59,859 bases of DNA, taken from Akkermansiaceae bacterium (GTDB taxonomy: Bacteria; Verrucomicrobiota; Verrucomicrobiia; Verrucomicrobiales; Akkermansiaceae). The translations under genes and the position numbers were made by a program. Below the pieces are notes generated by a model, which made no database searches, was not told the DNA's origin, and was given only the letters and a program-made list of their open reading frames with translations. Each line of letters begins with the position of its first letter. Position 1 is the first letter of the stretch. The DNA is taken from assembly GCA_023301765.1 (NCBI GenBank), contig JALZUC010000048.1:1-59859 (forward strand). The letters are read 5' to 3'. Below are positions 16,137 to 25,906 of the stretch, one piece after another.

Positions 16137-17033
16137 ATGGAATCAGGAACTTCTAATTTACTTAATATACTTCAGGCCAGAGTCAAAAAGCTTTGTGAAG
16201 AAGGGAACTGGAACGAAGCCATGCATACTGCTAAAGCGGGATTAGACCAGGCCAGAGCTAAGCTTTCCGATGATCAGGAGAGTATTGAAGCGCTTTCTTT
16301 AGCTTTAGAAGTAAATGGAGATTTTCTCAGGCAGTATGGAAATTTAGAGGATGCGCGTCTGGCGTATCTAGAGTCTCTTGAGGTTATCACTGGGGCAGAA
16401 GAGCCGCACTTTGAGCAGCGTGGGCGCATCAGCGCTAGTATAGCTGTAATATACGATAGTGATGGTAACGAGGATGAGGCTATCCATTTCTATGAAGCTG
16501 GTATTAAACTCTTTGAGAGTATGGATCCACCATCCCTTCTTGATGTAGCGGACCTTTGTAATAATCTGGCTTATATTTATAAAAGCAGAGGTGATTTCGA
16601 CTCTGCAGAGACGCTTTATTTGAAGGCTCTTGAGATTAGCCATGCGCATCTTGGAGAGAATGATGAGGAAACAGCGGCTATTTGTAACAACGTAGGTGCT
16701 CTTTATCTTGCTGCGGAGTGTTATGAGCAAGCACGAGGAATGCAGATGATGGCGCTCGAAGCACGCCGTAAAACTTTTGGTGATCAACACTTAGAGACAG
16801 CTCAATCTCACGCTAATCTAGCGTTGGCTCTCTGTGAAACTGGTGAGGGCAAGGATGCAAAAACACATTTTGAAGATGCTCTCACTATCTATGAAAGCCA
16901 GCTGAAAGATGCGCCAATGGATTACGCAACGGTGTCTACTAACTATGCAGAATTCCTCCGTAACTCTGGTGATGAGAAGGCTGCAGTGGCTATTGAAAAG
17001 CGTGCAGGAAAGAAACTTAGGAAAATCTCATAA
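16137..17033 (+). CDS. Tetratricopeptide-repeat protein, kinesin-light-chain type
   Basis: 298 residues, no signal peptide. At least five TPR units are seen from about residue 20 to 285, including EAIHFYEAGIKLFESM, CNNLAYIYKSRGDFDSAETL, and ANLALALCETGEGKDAKTHF. The 42-residue period suggests TPR_10/TPR_12 units. It is a protein-protein scaffold; no catalytic domain or partner is visible. It is monocistronic, convergent with the NlpC/P60-like gene 38 bases away. Confidence 0.75.
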   Translation: MESGTSNLLNILQARVKKLCEEGNWNEAMHTAKAGLDQARAKLSDDQESIEALSLALEVNGDFLRQYGNLEDARLAYLESLEVITGAEEPHFEQRGRISASIAVIYDSDGNEDEAIHFYEAGIKLFESMDPPSLLDVADLCNNLAYIYKSRGDFDSAETLYLKALEISHAHLGENDEETAAICNNVGALYLAAECYEQARGMQMMALEARRKTFGDQHLETAQSHANLALALCETGEGKDAKTHFEDALTIYESQLKDAPMDYATVSTNYAEFLRNSGDEKAAVAIEKRAGKKLRKIS

Positions 17034-17071
17034 GCTCTTTTCCCCCTTCGGTTCCTCTAGTTCTAATGGGT

Positions 17072-17848
17072 TTAGAGATGAGTGGGGAATGGCTTGTTCA
17101 TGAGCCATTTCTTGATTAATTCATCGTCATTGGTTAGGCATCCAATAACGCGGTAGTTAGATTTTTCTATGGCGCGGGCGTTCTGTTGAGATTCATCAAC
17201 TACTCTTTTATGGACTCCGCCTGAGTGAATGAACTTTAGTCCATCGCTATTATGGACGAGAAATCCTACGTGTTTATCTAATCCGATGATATAAATCCCA
17301 TGAGCTTTGTTTCTAACAAGGTGCATGTAGTCTGTAAATTTAGTAGCTGTTTTAATATGCAGGCTCTTACGTGGTAAAAATGTAAGAATGATATTCTGTG
17401 AGGGCTGTTGGGCTAGGCGTATGCGCTGCACATCAAAGCCAGTATCTTGCATGATGGTGGAGACAAAGTATCCGCAGGCTATTTTCCCTCCTCCTGGCAC
17501 AGATGCTATGCCATTAAAGTCCCACGGTGTGCCGAGCCAACAGCGCATGAGGGCTGGCATGGTGAGCTCTAGTAATGCTTTGGCACTGGTAATGACTTGC
17601 CGGCGCTGAGCTTCAGTTTCTGCTTTGCGGTATTCTTGAGCGAGTTTGTTTCTATGAAGTTGAATATCCTCAATGAGAACAGCATACGTCTCCGGATCAG
17701 GGATGGGTGCTGGGGTTTGGTTTTCCTTAGATTTGATCTGTAATATTGAGGGTGGGCTTTTAATTAGCCATGTAGCGCTGAGCGCGAGTAGGGTAAATAG
17801 CCCGAGAGTGATTAGAAGTGAACGCATGTGTATGTGTGCGTTAGGCAT
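17072..17848 (-). CDS. Membrane-anchored NlpC/P60-like cysteine hydrolase (putative)
   Basis: 258 residues with an uncleaved N-terminal helix (RSLLITLGLFTLLALSATWL), so probably periplasmic and anchored. The C-terminal half carries GTPWDFNG, then ACGYFVSTIM (candidate nucleophile Cys) and KHVGFLVHNSDG (candidate catalytic His), the order seen in NlpC/P60 and related papain-like peptidoglycan hydrolases. The middle is a charged helical stretch. The family is inferred from motif layout only. The start ATG overlaps the pepP stop by 8 bases; an in-frame ATG seven codons later is an alternative. Confidence 0.5.
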   Translation of the reverse strand: MPNAHIHMRSLLITLGLFTLLALSATWLIKSPPSILQIKSKENQTPAPIPDPETYAVLIEDIQLHRNKLAQEYRKAETEAQRRQVITSAKALLELTMPALMRCWLGTPWDFNGIASVPGGGKIACGYFVSTIMQDTGFDVQRIRLAQQPSQNIILTFLPRKSLHIKTATKFTDYMHLVRNKAHGIYIIGLDKHVGFLVHNSDGLKFIHSGGVHKRVVDESQQNARAIEKSNYRVIGCLTNDDELIKKWLMNKPFPTHL

Positions 17849-19142
17849 TCATGAGGGCTTCGATGTCATCTGCTTCGATGGGGATATTAGCCATGAGGTC
17901 TATGTTGCCGCTTTTTTGAATTAGCACGTCATTTTCAAGTCTTATACCTAAGTCTTCCTCTGGGATGTAGATGCCAGGCTCAATGGTGAAGACCATACCT
18001 TCAGTGACTGGTTCATAGGCTGTGGAGACGTCATGAACATCAAGGCCTAGATGATGAGATGTACCGTGCATAAAGTATTTTTTGACTAAGGGCTTAGTGT
18101 CACCTTGAGCCTTAGCTTCCTCTGCTCCTATTAGGCCGAGCTTGATCAGTTCTATTTCCATAAACTCTAATACTTGCTGCTGGTATTCTGGTAGGTAGAT
18201 ACCGGGGCTGAGGATGTTATTCGCTTTACGTAAAACGGTGAGCACGGAGTTATAAACTGCACGCTGGCGTTCTGTAAATTCCCCATTCACAGGGATGGTA
18301 CGAGTCATATCCGCATTCCAGTTACCATATTCGGCGGCTACATCCATCAGTAGCATATCACCATCTGCACAGATATTTTTATTTTCTAGGTAATGGAGGA
18401 TACATGCGTTTTTACCACTGCCGATGATGGGGCTGTAGGCAAAGCCTCTGGATTTATTAGTGAGAAATTCATGCATATACTCAGCCTCTACTTCCCATTC
18501 CCCTACACCAGGTTTTACAAATTCTAGTATTCTACGGAAGCCCGACTCGGTAATATCACAGGCTTTTTGTAGCATTTTTACCTCTTCAGCTGATTTGATC
18601 ATGCGGAGCTCATGCATGAGAGGTGCGAGACGTTCATAGCGATGTAGTGGGTATTGGTGCTGACACTTTTTGATAAATCGGGCATCGCGAGTTTCGACTG
18701 ATGTTTCCGCGCGTAGGTGTTCGTTAGTATTTAAATAGAGGTGTTGGGCTTGTTGGACTAGTCTATGGAATAGAGAGTCAAAGGCGCTTAGCCATTGGAT
18801 ATTGTCGATGCCTGATAGAGTTTTGGCTTTTTCTTTGGTGAGTTTTGCACCTTCCCAGATTGCTAGGGTGTCATTGGTTTCCCTGACAAAGAGGATCTCG
18901 CGTTCTTTTCTATCTTTGGCGTCTGGAAATATAACGAGGATACTCTCTTCTTGATCGATACCACTGAGGTAGTAGAGGTCTGTATTTTGTTTGAGAAGCA
19001 TGGTGCCGTCCGCATTGGTCGGCATTATATCGTTAGAGTGTAAGACTCCTATGCTATTGGGCTTCAGCTGCTTTACTAGGCGGGCACGATTATCGACAAA
19101 AAGTTGTGTTGGAGCAGGCTTATATCTCATATGGGCGATCAT
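17841..19142 (-). CDS. pepP: Xaa-Pro aminopeptidase, M24B family
   Basis: 433 residues; removes N-terminal residues next to proline. The N-terminal creatinase-like domain precedes a pita-bread fold with all five metal ligands: the two Asp in LMDVAAEYGNWNADMTRT, His in HGTSHHLGLDVHD, Glu in FTIEPGIYIP and Glu in GIRLENDVLI. It fits the peptide-importing lifestyle suggested by the oligopeptide transporters in this window. It lies 43 bases after nadK. Start could be Met1 or Met5. Confidence 0.93.
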   Translation of the reverse strand: MIAHMRYKPAPTQLFVDNRARLVKQLKPNSIGVLHSNDIMPTNADGTMLLKQNTDLYYLSGIDQEESILVIFPDAKDRKEREILFVRETNDTLAIWEGAKLTKEKAKTLSGIDNIQWLSAFDSLFHRLVQQAQHLYLNTNEHLRAETSVETRDARFIKKCQHQYPLHRYERLAPLMHELRMIKSAEEVKMLQKACDITESGFRRILEFVKPGVGEWEVEAEYMHEFLTNKSRGFAYSPIIGSGKNACILHYLENKNICADGDMLLMDVAAEYGNWNADMTRTIPVNGEFTERQRAVYNSVLTVLRKANNILSPGIYLPEYQQQVLEFMEIELIKLGLIGAEEAKAQGDTKPLVKKYFMHGTSHHLGLDVHDVSTAYEPVTEGMVFTIEPGIYIPEEDLGIRLENDVLIQKSGNIDLMANIPIEADDIEALMNA

Positions 19143-19185
19143 GCCTGTTGTAAAAGCATTACGGCAATCACAAAGAGCTTCAGAG

Positions 19186-20046
19186 TTAGGTTAATTTCCC
19201 GCCCCAACCTAATTTTTGACGTAGTGTGGCGTAGAAGTTTTGCCCTTCTAGGCTAAGGAGGTGCAGTGCGTTTCCTGCCCGCTCCACACGGATACGGGAG
19301 CCATGTTCAATCTCTACTACTTCACGTCCATCTGCGGTGAAGAGCATAGGGCACTCAGCGTCTGCAGCTGGGGCTAGCTCTACGATGGAGGTGTCTGAGA
19401 TAACGAGAGATCGATTACTCAAGCTATGTGGGCAAATGGGGGTAATGACAAAGACCTCGGCATTAGGGGCTATAAGCGGGCCTCCCGCAGAGAGTGAGTA
19501 TGCGGTAGAGCCTGTGGTGGTGGCTACAATGAGCCCGTCCGCGCGGTAGTGGTTTAGTAGCATGCCATCCACCCATGCGTCTAGCGAGACTAGGCGGCCG
19601 GTTTGACCTCGTGCCAGGGTTATTTCATTAAGGAGGCGAAAGCTCTGCTCGCTACCATCATCAGCGATGACGGTGGCTTGGAGCTGCATGCGCGGGATGA
19701 CGGTGTAATTTTTTTGTATTATAGCTTGGACTAAGATGTCTAACTCATTGTCTTTACAGGTAGTTAGAAAGCCTAATGTGCCGATGTTGATGCCCGCTAC
19801 AGGGATGTTTGCTGGACCTATTCGGTTAGCGGCATTTAACATAGTGCCGTCGCCTCCGAGGACGGCTACTAGATCACATGTGTCAGCAAAAGTAGATGCC
19901 TTCACTCCGCCTGTGGCAGATATGATATCTGCAGTGGCGTGCTCGAGTACTGGGATGATGTTTTCTTTTTCCAGACAGGAGCATAGTTCGAGTAGAGTTT
20001 TTCTAGCGCCGGATTTGTTAGGGTTTGCAATGATTCCTACTTTCAC
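19186..20046 (-). CDS. nadK: NAD kinase
   Basis: 286 residues; phosphorylates NAD to NADP. The GGDGT loop (VAVLGGDGTMLNAANRI), the NEITLARG motif and the Gly-rich ATGSTAYSLSAGGPL motif are intact. Length is typical. It is the first gene of the nadK-pepP-NlpC/P60-like minus-strand run. Confidence 0.95.
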   Translation of the reverse strand: MKVGIIANPNKSGARKTLLELCSCLEKENIIPVLEHATADIISATGGVKASTFADTCDLVAVLGGDGTMLNAANRIGPANIPVAGINIGTLGFLTTCKDNELDILVQAIIQKNYTVIPRMQLQATVIADDGSEQSFRLLNEITLARGQTGRLVSLDAWVDGMLLNHYRADGLIVATTTGSTAYSLSAGGPLIAPNAEVFVITPICPHSLSNRSLVISDTSIVELAPAADAECPMLFTADGREVVEIEHGSRIRVERAGNALHLLSLEGQNFYATLRQKLGWGGKLT

Positions 20047-20216
20047 GAGGCAAGGTTGAGCTGTTTTAAATTAAAGATACAGTAGAAAGATGTGATTCCT
20101 TTATTATTGGGAGTAAGGATACTCTTCTGGCTTGTGGTATTAGATCATTTCGGGTAGTGATATAATTTGAAATAAGTTGCTGTATGGCTATAGCGACTCT
20201 TAATTGCCTATTTATT

Positions 20217-20861
20217 ATGAAATACAGATCCTCAATACATTTACTGTTAATGACATGCTCAGCTTTATTAGTTTCCTGTGATAAGATAAGTGAAATAACC
20301 GAGGAGATAAGAGCAGAGGCTAAGGTATTATTCAACAAGGGGGAAGAGGCTACAGGGACTTCTTTATCTGATGAGGAACTTGCGAAGTCTGATGCGGCTG
20401 TTGCTAGCTATTTAGATCTGCTGGATAAGGTGCCTTTGGCTATGGCAAAGGTGATCAACGAGGAGACTGCCCTGATTGCGCGCAGGGAGATTGAGCAGGT
20501 AGCACGCGAGATTAGCCATTTAGGAATGGTCTTAATAGATACTGGTGGAGAAAATACTGAGGGTGAAGCAAGCTCAAGCCCAGCTAACGCAAATAGCACG
20601 GCCTTTCGCTGGCATGTTACAGAGGAGAATAAACAGGGGTACCAAGATAGGGCTAGTCAGCTAGCTCGGCGTATTCAGCTGCAGTTAGGACGGATTGAGA
20701 GGATTACAAAGCAATCAGCTATCGCCTTTGATCTAGTAAAAGATGCGATTACTATCTTAACCGCAGTTGAGAATGGAGGGCCAGTTCCAGGTGAGCATGC
20801 GGAAAAAATCCTTAAACCCATGCCCAAAGATTGGCTGCCTCCTGGGGTTACAAGAGGTTAG
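20217..20861 (+). CDS. Putative lipoprotein, unknown function
   Basis: 214 residues from the ATG at 20217 (an ATG 33 bases upstream is possible but spoils the signal peptide). The leader MKYRSSIHLLLMTCSALLVSC ends in a lipobox with Cys21. The mature protein is mostly charged helix (EITEEIRAEAKVLFNKGEEA; RRIQLQLGRIERITKQSAI) with a short low-complexity middle. No family recognised. lspA, needed for its maturation, lies 3 kb downstream. Confidence 0.6.
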   Translation: MKYRSSIHLLLMTCSALLVSCDKISEITEEIRAEAKVLFNKGEEATGTSLSDEELAKSDAAVASYLDLLDKVPLAMAKVINEETALIARREIEQVAREISHLGMVLIDTGGENTEGEASSSPANANSTAFRWHVTEENKQGYQDRASQLARRIQLQLGRIERITKQSAIAFDLVKDAITILTAVENGGPVPGEHAEKILKPMPKDWLPPGVTRG

Positions 20862-20954
20862 AGGAGCTTATTCCTTTACGAATTTTATGGTAAGCGAGGA
20901 AAGTAAGCGATTGACCCTCACTCCATGAGTGTCTAGCGTCCGCCGCCCTAGATT

Positions 20955-23708
20955 ATGAGTGCGGATGAGTCCAAAAAAAAGCCCGATTATAAGGGCACCC
21001 TGAGCCTGCCTGAAACGAGTTTCCCAATGCGAGGAGACTTGGTCAAGAACGAGCCTAAGCGCCTGGAAGGCTGGAACGATGGTGACCTGTATCAGAGAAT
21101 TCAGCAGCGGCGGAAGGATGAGGGAGCCCCTAGGTTTCTACTCCATGATGGCCCTCCATTTGCCAATGGAGATGTGCATATGGGGACGGCACTAAATAAG
21201 GTGCTTAAGGATCTGGTGCTTAAGTCAAAGACAATGGCTGGATTTGAAACTCCTTATATCCCAGGCTGGGATTGTCATGGTCTGCCAATCGAGTTCAAGG
21301 TAATGCAGGATGCCCGTGATGAGGAGCCAGCGGAAATTCGCCGCCGTTGTGAGGAGTTTGCTCGTGGCTGGATAGATACTCAGAAGGCATCTTTCAGGCG
21401 CTTAGGTGTTCTTGGTGATTGGGAAAACCCTTACCTGACTTTAGATCCTGCCTATGAGTCAGATATCATCCGTACTTTCGCTACAATGGTGGAGAAGGGC
21501 TTGGTCTACCAGTCTCAGAAACCTGTACAGTGGTCGTATGGTGCTAAAACTGCTCTTGCTGAGGCAGAGGTGGAATATCAGGATAAAAAGTCTATTGCGA
21601 TTTTTGTAAAATTTCCTGTAGCGGATAGCTCTGGTGGCAAAGCTGATTTACCAACAGATACCGCTTTTGCAATCTGGACTACTACGCCATGGACGCTACC
21701 TGCTAATCTGGGTATAGCTGTAAATGAACGTCTCACTTATGTAGTGGGTAGATTCACTAAGGAGGAAACTTCTGATCAGAATATTATTGTGGTAAGGGAG
21801 CTGTTAGAAGAGTTTCAGCAGAAGACAGGCCTCGTATTAGCTGAAGAGCTAGCTGAGATTTCTGGTGCTGATCTGGAGGGGATGCAGGCACAGCACCCAT
21901 TCCTAGACCGGCAATCGAAAGTAATCCTAGCCCCGTTTGTCACTACGGAGACAGGTACCGGTGCCGTGCACATAGCACCTGGTCACGGTGCTGATGACTA
22001 CTCTGCAGGTATGCAGAATGGATTAGCTGTGCTTTCACCTGTGGATGATGACGGGCGCTTCACTGAGGAAGTAGGCGTGCCAGAGCTTGTCGGCCTGCAT
22101 GTGATGGAGAAAAACGAGGGTAATATCGGTGTATTAAGGCTTTTAGCCGCTAACGGAACCTTACTGGGTAAGGAGAACTACGCCCACTCTTACCCTCACT
22201 GCTGGCGCTCTAAGACGCCGATTATTTTCCGAGCTGTAGAGCAGTTCTTTATCTCCGTGGATGACCTCCGTAAGAAGGCACTCGAAGAGATTGATAATAC
22301 CACCTGGCTTCCAGCCTGGGGTAGAAATAGAATTTTTGGTACTGTGGAGGCTCGTCCTGACTGGTGTATCTCCCGTCAGCGGACTTGGGGGGTGCCATTA
22401 CCGGTATTTTTTGATGCAGAGGGTAAAGTGATACTTGATGCAGAAATCTCACGTAAGGTGGCTGACCTTGTGGAAAAAGAGGGCACAAATATCTGGTTTG
22501 AGCTTTCTGATGCAGAGCTTGCAGCTCGCTTAGGGCTCCCAGAAGGCTGTACTAAGTGTAGAGATACCCTTGATGTGTGGATTGACTCCGGGAGTTCACA
22601 CGTAGCGGTGATGGACCGCCATCCAGAGCTTTCATGTCCGGCTGATCTTTACCTCGAAGCTACTGATCAGCACCGAGGCTGGTTTCAGAGTAGTCTTATG
22701 CTAAGCGTAGCAGTGCGTGATGTAGCGCCATATAAGGCCGTTCTTACCCATGGTTTTGTCGTTGATAAGGATGGGGGGAAAATTTCTAAATCTGCAGCAA
22801 AGGCCAAAGGAAAGCCTACTGATGCTGCCCATTTCTATAATAAATATGGAGCTGATATTGTGCGTCTCTGGGTATCCTCCGTAGACTGGCAAACAGAAGT
22901 TCCATTTGGCGAGGACCTATTTAAGCAAATAGCTGATCCTTACCGTAGGCTAAGAAATACGCTCAGAATTTTATTAGGCAATATCAATGGTTTTGATAGC
23001 GCTACACAGGCTGTGCCAAAGGCAGATATGGGTGTACTAGATCGCTGGGTGCTGGAGCGCCTCAATGAGGTGATTACTGAGTGCCGTAGTGGCTTTGAGA
23101 CATACCAGTTCCGTAAGGTATTTAATCAGATTAATCAGTTTTGTGCTAATGAACTCAGTGCACTCTATATTGATATCACTAAGGATAGAATGTACTGTGA
23201 TGTTAAGAGTTCTACTCGCCGCTTAGCCGCACAGACGGTTATGCAGCGTGTTTTTGATGCTATTGTCCGCCTTATGGCACCAGTTCTTGCCTTTACAGCA
23301 GATGAGGCATGGGAGCATGCAGGCTATGAGGGGAGTGTACATGAACAGGATTTTCCAGAGGTAGATCCAGAGTTTACCCCTGGTGAAGCTATCGAGCAAG
23401 TTACTAGTTTGTTAGAAATAAGGGCTGTCATTCAGGCTGCAATAGAGGAGCAGGTGCAGGCTAAGGCATTTAATAAAAATAATGAGGCGGACGTGACCCT
23501 TACATTACCATCTGACCATGCTTGTATGGACCTACTGAAAGATCGTGATTTTGTGACTGAATTCTTTATTTTATCTAAGCTTTATGTTGAGCATGGAGAC
23601 GAGGTGAAAGCGGTAGCAGCTGCTACAGATTATGTGATGTGCCCGCGCTGCCGCCGTTATGAGCCACTTGTGAGCGATGTATGTCAGCGTTGTAGTGAAG
23701 TAGTTTAA
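20955..23708 (+). CDS. ileS: Isoleucyl-tRNA synthetase
   Basis: 917 residues, class Ia synthetase that charges tRNA-Ile and edits valine. The HIGH-type motif appears as PPFANGDVHMGTA, the editing domain includes TTTPWTLPANLGIAV, and the KMSKS loop is GGKISKSAAKAKG (Ile for Met) near residue 609. The C-terminal zinc finger CPRCRRYEPLVSDVCQRC marks the bacterial IleS1 type, usually mupirocin-sensitive. The lspA gene follows 17 bases later, an ileS-lspA pairing common in bacteria. Confidence 0.97.
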   Translation: MSADESKKKPDYKGTLSLPETSFPMRGDLVKNEPKRLEGWNDGDLYQRIQQRRKDEGAPRFLLHDGPPFANGDVHMGTALNKVLKDLVLKSKTMAGFETPYIPGWDCHGLPIEFKVMQDARDEEPAEIRRRCEEFARGWIDTQKASFRRLGVLGDWENPYLTLDPAYESDIIRTFATMVEKGLVYQSQKPVQWSYGAKTALAEAEVEYQDKKSIAIFVKFPVADSSGGKADLPTDTAFAIWTTTPWTLPANLGIAVNERLTYVVGRFTKEETSDQNIIVVRELLEEFQQKTGLVLAEELAEISGADLEGMQAQHPFLDRQSKVILAPFVTTETGTGAVHIAPGHGADDYSAGMQNGLAVLSPVDDDGRFTEEVGVPELVGLHVMEKNEGNIGVLRLLAANGTLLGKENYAHSYPHCWRSKTPIIFRAVEQFFISVDDLRKKALEEIDNTTWLPAWGRNRIFGTVEARPDWCISRQRTWGVPLPVFFDAEGKVILDAEISRKVADLVEKEGTNIWFELSDAELAARLGLPEGCTKCRDTLDVWIDSGSSHVAVMDRHPELSCPADLYLEATDQHRGWFQSSLMLSVAVRDVAPYKAVLTHGFVVDKDGGKISKSAAKAKGKPTDAAHFYNKYGADIVRLWVSSVDWQTEVPFGEDLFKQIADPYRRLRNTLRILLGNINGFDSATQAVPKADMGVLDRWVLERLNEVITECRSGFETYQFRKVFNQINQFCANELSALYIDITKDRMYCDVKSSTRRLAAQTVMQRVFDAIVRLMAPVLAFTADEAWEHAGYEGSVHEQDFPEVDPEFTPGEAIEQVTSLLEIRAVIQAAIEEQVQAKAFNKNNEADVTLTLPSDHACMDLLKDRDFVTEFFILSKLYVEHGDEVKAVAAATDYVMCPRCRRYEPLVSDVCQRCSEVV

Positions 23709-23725
23709 GGTGATTAATTAAGATT

Positions 23726-24364
23726 ATGACTACCGCACCATCCAAAGCCAGTATCATCAGATTACTTTTGATGATTACACTACCGCTGTATATCTTAGAT
23801 CAACTTAGCAAGTGGTGGATAGTGATGAACTTTAAACTCCCTTTCATCGTTGTTGATGGGCAGAAGTATGGTGTGCCTGAGGATACCCGGCCTATCCTTG
23901 AGGGGTTTTTTAATCTCGTAAGGCGCCATAATCAGGGCGTTGCATTTGGTATTGGCAACGGGACTACGTGGGCTCCTGTGGTCTTTCTTTTTGTGCTAGT
24001 TATTGCACTGGGAGCCATTTTATATTTTTGGAACAAAGGGGCTTTTTCTGGTCCTGCTCGGTGGTCCGCACCGTTACTGATTTCTGGTATTTTAGGTAAT
24101 TTAACTGACCGGTTGTTCCAAGGTTTCTGGCTCGAGCCATATAAGAATTTCTCGTTCTTTGAGCGTTTAGGGGAAGGGTATGTGGTGGACTTTCTTGATT
24201 TTAAACTCCCTGGGTTTGATAAGATTATGCCTTCTAGCGGCGGTCACTGGCCGGCATTTAATGTGGCGGATAGCTGCATCAGTGTTGCAGCAGTTTTACT
24301 ATTATTGACTGCTGTGATTGAGGGGCGGAATGAATACCGTGAAAAAAAGAGTAAAGAGAGTTAA
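23726..24364 (+). CDS. lspA: Lipoprotein signal peptidase (signal peptidase II)
   Basis: 212 residues, four membrane helices; cleaves prolipoproteins before the lipidated Cys. Conserved boxes are DQLSKWW, NQGVAFGIGNG, GNLTDRLF (first catalytic Asp), VVDFLDF and FNVADSCIS (second catalytic Asp). It is longer than the usual 160-170 residues because of an extended loop after helix 1 and another around FWLEPYKNFSFFERLGEGY. It would process the lipoproteins seen at 20217, 33555, 38209 and 51679. Confidence 0.93.
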   Translation: MTTAPSKASIIRLLLMITLPLYILDQLSKWWIVMNFKLPFIVVDGQKYGVPEDTRPILEGFFNLVRRHNQGVAFGIGNGTTWAPVVFLFVLVIALGAILYFWNKGAFSGPARWSAPLLISGILGNLTDRLFQGFWLEPYKNFSFFERLGEGYVVDFLDFKLPGFDKIMPSSGGHWPAFNVADSCISVAAVLLLLTAVIEGRNEYREKKSKES

Positions 24365-24372
24365 CGGCTCGT

Positions 24373-24930
24373 TTAATTTGTTTCTTTTTTAGCGCGCGGC
24401 TCCTTATTCCCAGGACCGGGTAGGAATGCAAAAATACCATAGGCTATGGGGTATGCGAGGATACTCAAAATCACACCCATTACGAGAAAGCCCACGGTAA
24501 AGCTGCCTAGGTTAAGAGTAGTCTTAAACACAGTTCTCTCGACATCGATAAATGAGGGGATATTCAAATTTGTAGTTTCCCTTACCCAGCCGCCTAGTTT
24601 TTCTTGAGCTAACCAAATAGCAACTTGGGTAAATGGATTACTCACCCAGCACGCTGCCATGGCTATGGGGATATTCACCCGTGCACGCATACTTGAGAGT
24701 GCTGCGAAGATCATCTGAAAAGGGACGGGGAGCATGGCGCAAAATAGACCAATAGACAGCCCTCCAGCTACGGTATTCCTAGATGGAGTCCATAGATACC
24801 GGTCAAAAATAGGCTTTGTTAGTGCGACTAGCCAAGGCCTCTTACGAATACGTGGGTGCCTCAGGTATCTATAGGCCTTACGGACCATACGGAGATACTT
24901 ACGTTTGATATTTGGATAGCCGAGAGACAT
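24373..24930 (-). CDS. DUF2062 membrane protein
   Basis: 185 residues. Basic N-terminus (YRYLRHPRIRKRPWLVALT) then the DUF2062 core: a PSRNTVAGGLSIGLFCAMLP helix, a second hydrophobic segment with CWVSNPFTQVAIWLAQEKLG, and a final long helix (LNLGSFTVGFLVMGVILSI). DUF2062 proteins are inner-membrane and uncharacterised, often beside glycosyltransferase or ComEA-like genes. Convergent with lspA, 8 bases apart. Confidence 0.8.
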   Translation of the reverse strand: MSLGYPNIKRKYLRMVRKAYRYLRHPRIRKRPWLVALTKPIFDRYLWTPSRNTVAGGLSIGLFCAMLPVPFQMIFAALSSMRARVNIPIAMAACWVSNPFTQVAIWLAQEKLGGWVRETTNLNIPSFIDVERTVFKTTLNLGSFTVGFLVMGVILSILAYPIAYGIFAFLPGPGNKEPRAKKETN

Positions 24931-25087
24931 AGAGGTGGCGTAAGAGATAGCTGGGTGAAATGCAGCATACGTTTCCTACAAGGATAGGTAAAAGTGGACT
25001 GCCTTAGTGTTTTTTCAACTCGAAAACAGAGAATAAAGTTTAAACGCGGTAGCTATGTCGGGGGGGGGCTCTGGAGAGAGTACAAAA

Positions 25088-25120
25088 AAAACCCGCTACT
25101 GAAGACAGAAGCGGGTTTTA
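25088..25120 (-). terminator. Rho-independent terminator for the exported small protein gene
   Basis: AACCCGCT (25090-25097) pairs with AGCGGGTT (25110-25117); the helix can continue past an A-A mismatch to an AAGA loop. On the minus strand it is followed by a run of T residues. It lies 42 bases after the 25162 stop. Confidence 0.85.
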
Positions 25121-25161
25121 TAAAAGTAGTTTAAATTACCATCTAACTGGTAGCTTGAAAT

Positions 25162-25590
25162 TTACCACTTAGTTGTGCGAACGTGGTAGAAGTTCTCAGC
25201 ACCTAGTGTTGGAGGGAACTCAGAGAGTCCATCACTTGGGTTCATCTCGATGCGGTTGTCTGCACCACAGCGCTCGTAAGGTGGCTTAAATGTGCCTTTG
25301 TAAGTAGGGCAATGGAAGGTGAATAGCTCGTAGAAGCCGTAGCCCATACGTTTGAATGCACGGCGGCTGCCGTCTACGATACCATAGGAATACTTAGCAT
25401 TACGTCCGTAAGCGTCATTTTTACGAACCATTTGCTCTGGGAGTTCCGAGAATCCGTAGAGGATATTGCTGATAGCACGTCCTAGTTTACGTGTGGATGT
25501 ATAAGTGGATCCAGGAGGGGCCTGAATGTCTGCCATAACACCAGTAGCGGTGCAAATGAGAGCTGCTGCGATCGTGAGTGCTTTTTTCAT
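25162..25590 (-). CDS. Small exported protein, TIGR04073-like (exosortase-associated)
   Basis: 142 residues with a signal peptide (MKKALTIAAALICTATGVMA). The mature part has STRKLGRAISNILYGFSELP, matching the pattern I associate with the TIGR04073 'exosortase system-associated' family. A YGFYELFTFHCPTYKGTF segment and conserved cysteines follow. Function unknown. It is a monocistronic unit with its own terminator, suggesting good expression. A PEP-CTERM protein elsewhere in the window (48059) fits an exosortase-bearing genome. The family call is from memory of its motif. Confidence 0.6.
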   Translation of the reverse strand: MKKALTIAAALICTATGVMADIQAPPGSTYTSTRKLGRAISNILYGFSELPEQMVRKNDAYGRNAKYSYGIVDGSRRAFKRMGYGFYELFTFHCPTYKGTFKPPYERCGADNRIEMNPSDGLSEFPPTLGAENFYHVRTTKW

Positions 25591-25906
25591 CGTGTTGATA
25601 CATTGAGTGCCATTAGCTTAGCTGGCAATGGAAAAATAGATTTTTTCGTGATCGAGGCGATTTTGCCATGAAATGACGTCCTTACTTTGGGTTTAGACGT
25701 GTGATTTGCAGAGGGAAAGTGCTCCTGGCTGGGTTACTGCAGCCTGAGGAGCTAGGGTGTGACGTGATTTTATCTGGTATTTAGACTCTACTACCCTGAT
25801 GGATAGCTGTTCACTCTGTGATTATAATATAAAAAACCCACCGCTGCTGATGGGCAGTGGCGGGTGTGAGAGTATTTTGAGGCTTGTGTTGGATAGCCTG
25901 TTGCCG
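25591..25906. other. 316-base intergenic region with two structured elements
   Basis: No convincing gene. It holds an imperfect hairpin at 25721-25752 (GCTCCTGGCTG against CAGCCTGAGGAGC, two-base bulge) and the kinase terminator at 25831-25865. The part near 25591-25690 should contain the promoter of the exported small protein. The hairpin is not followed by a T-run, so its role is unclear. Confidence 0.5.
25831..25865 (-). terminator. Rho-independent terminator downstream of the kinase gene
   Basis: On the minus strand ACCCGCCACTGC pairs with GCAGCGGTGGGT (one wobble, one mismatch) around a CCATCA loop and is followed by six T residues. It lies 42 bases after the kinase stop. Confidence 0.8.

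Noticed and set aside
25060-25069. Run of nine G residues as a phase-variable tract
   Set aside because: It is intergenic, far from any start codon, and G-runs occur elsewhere here inside intact genes (11121-11128, 29055-29062).
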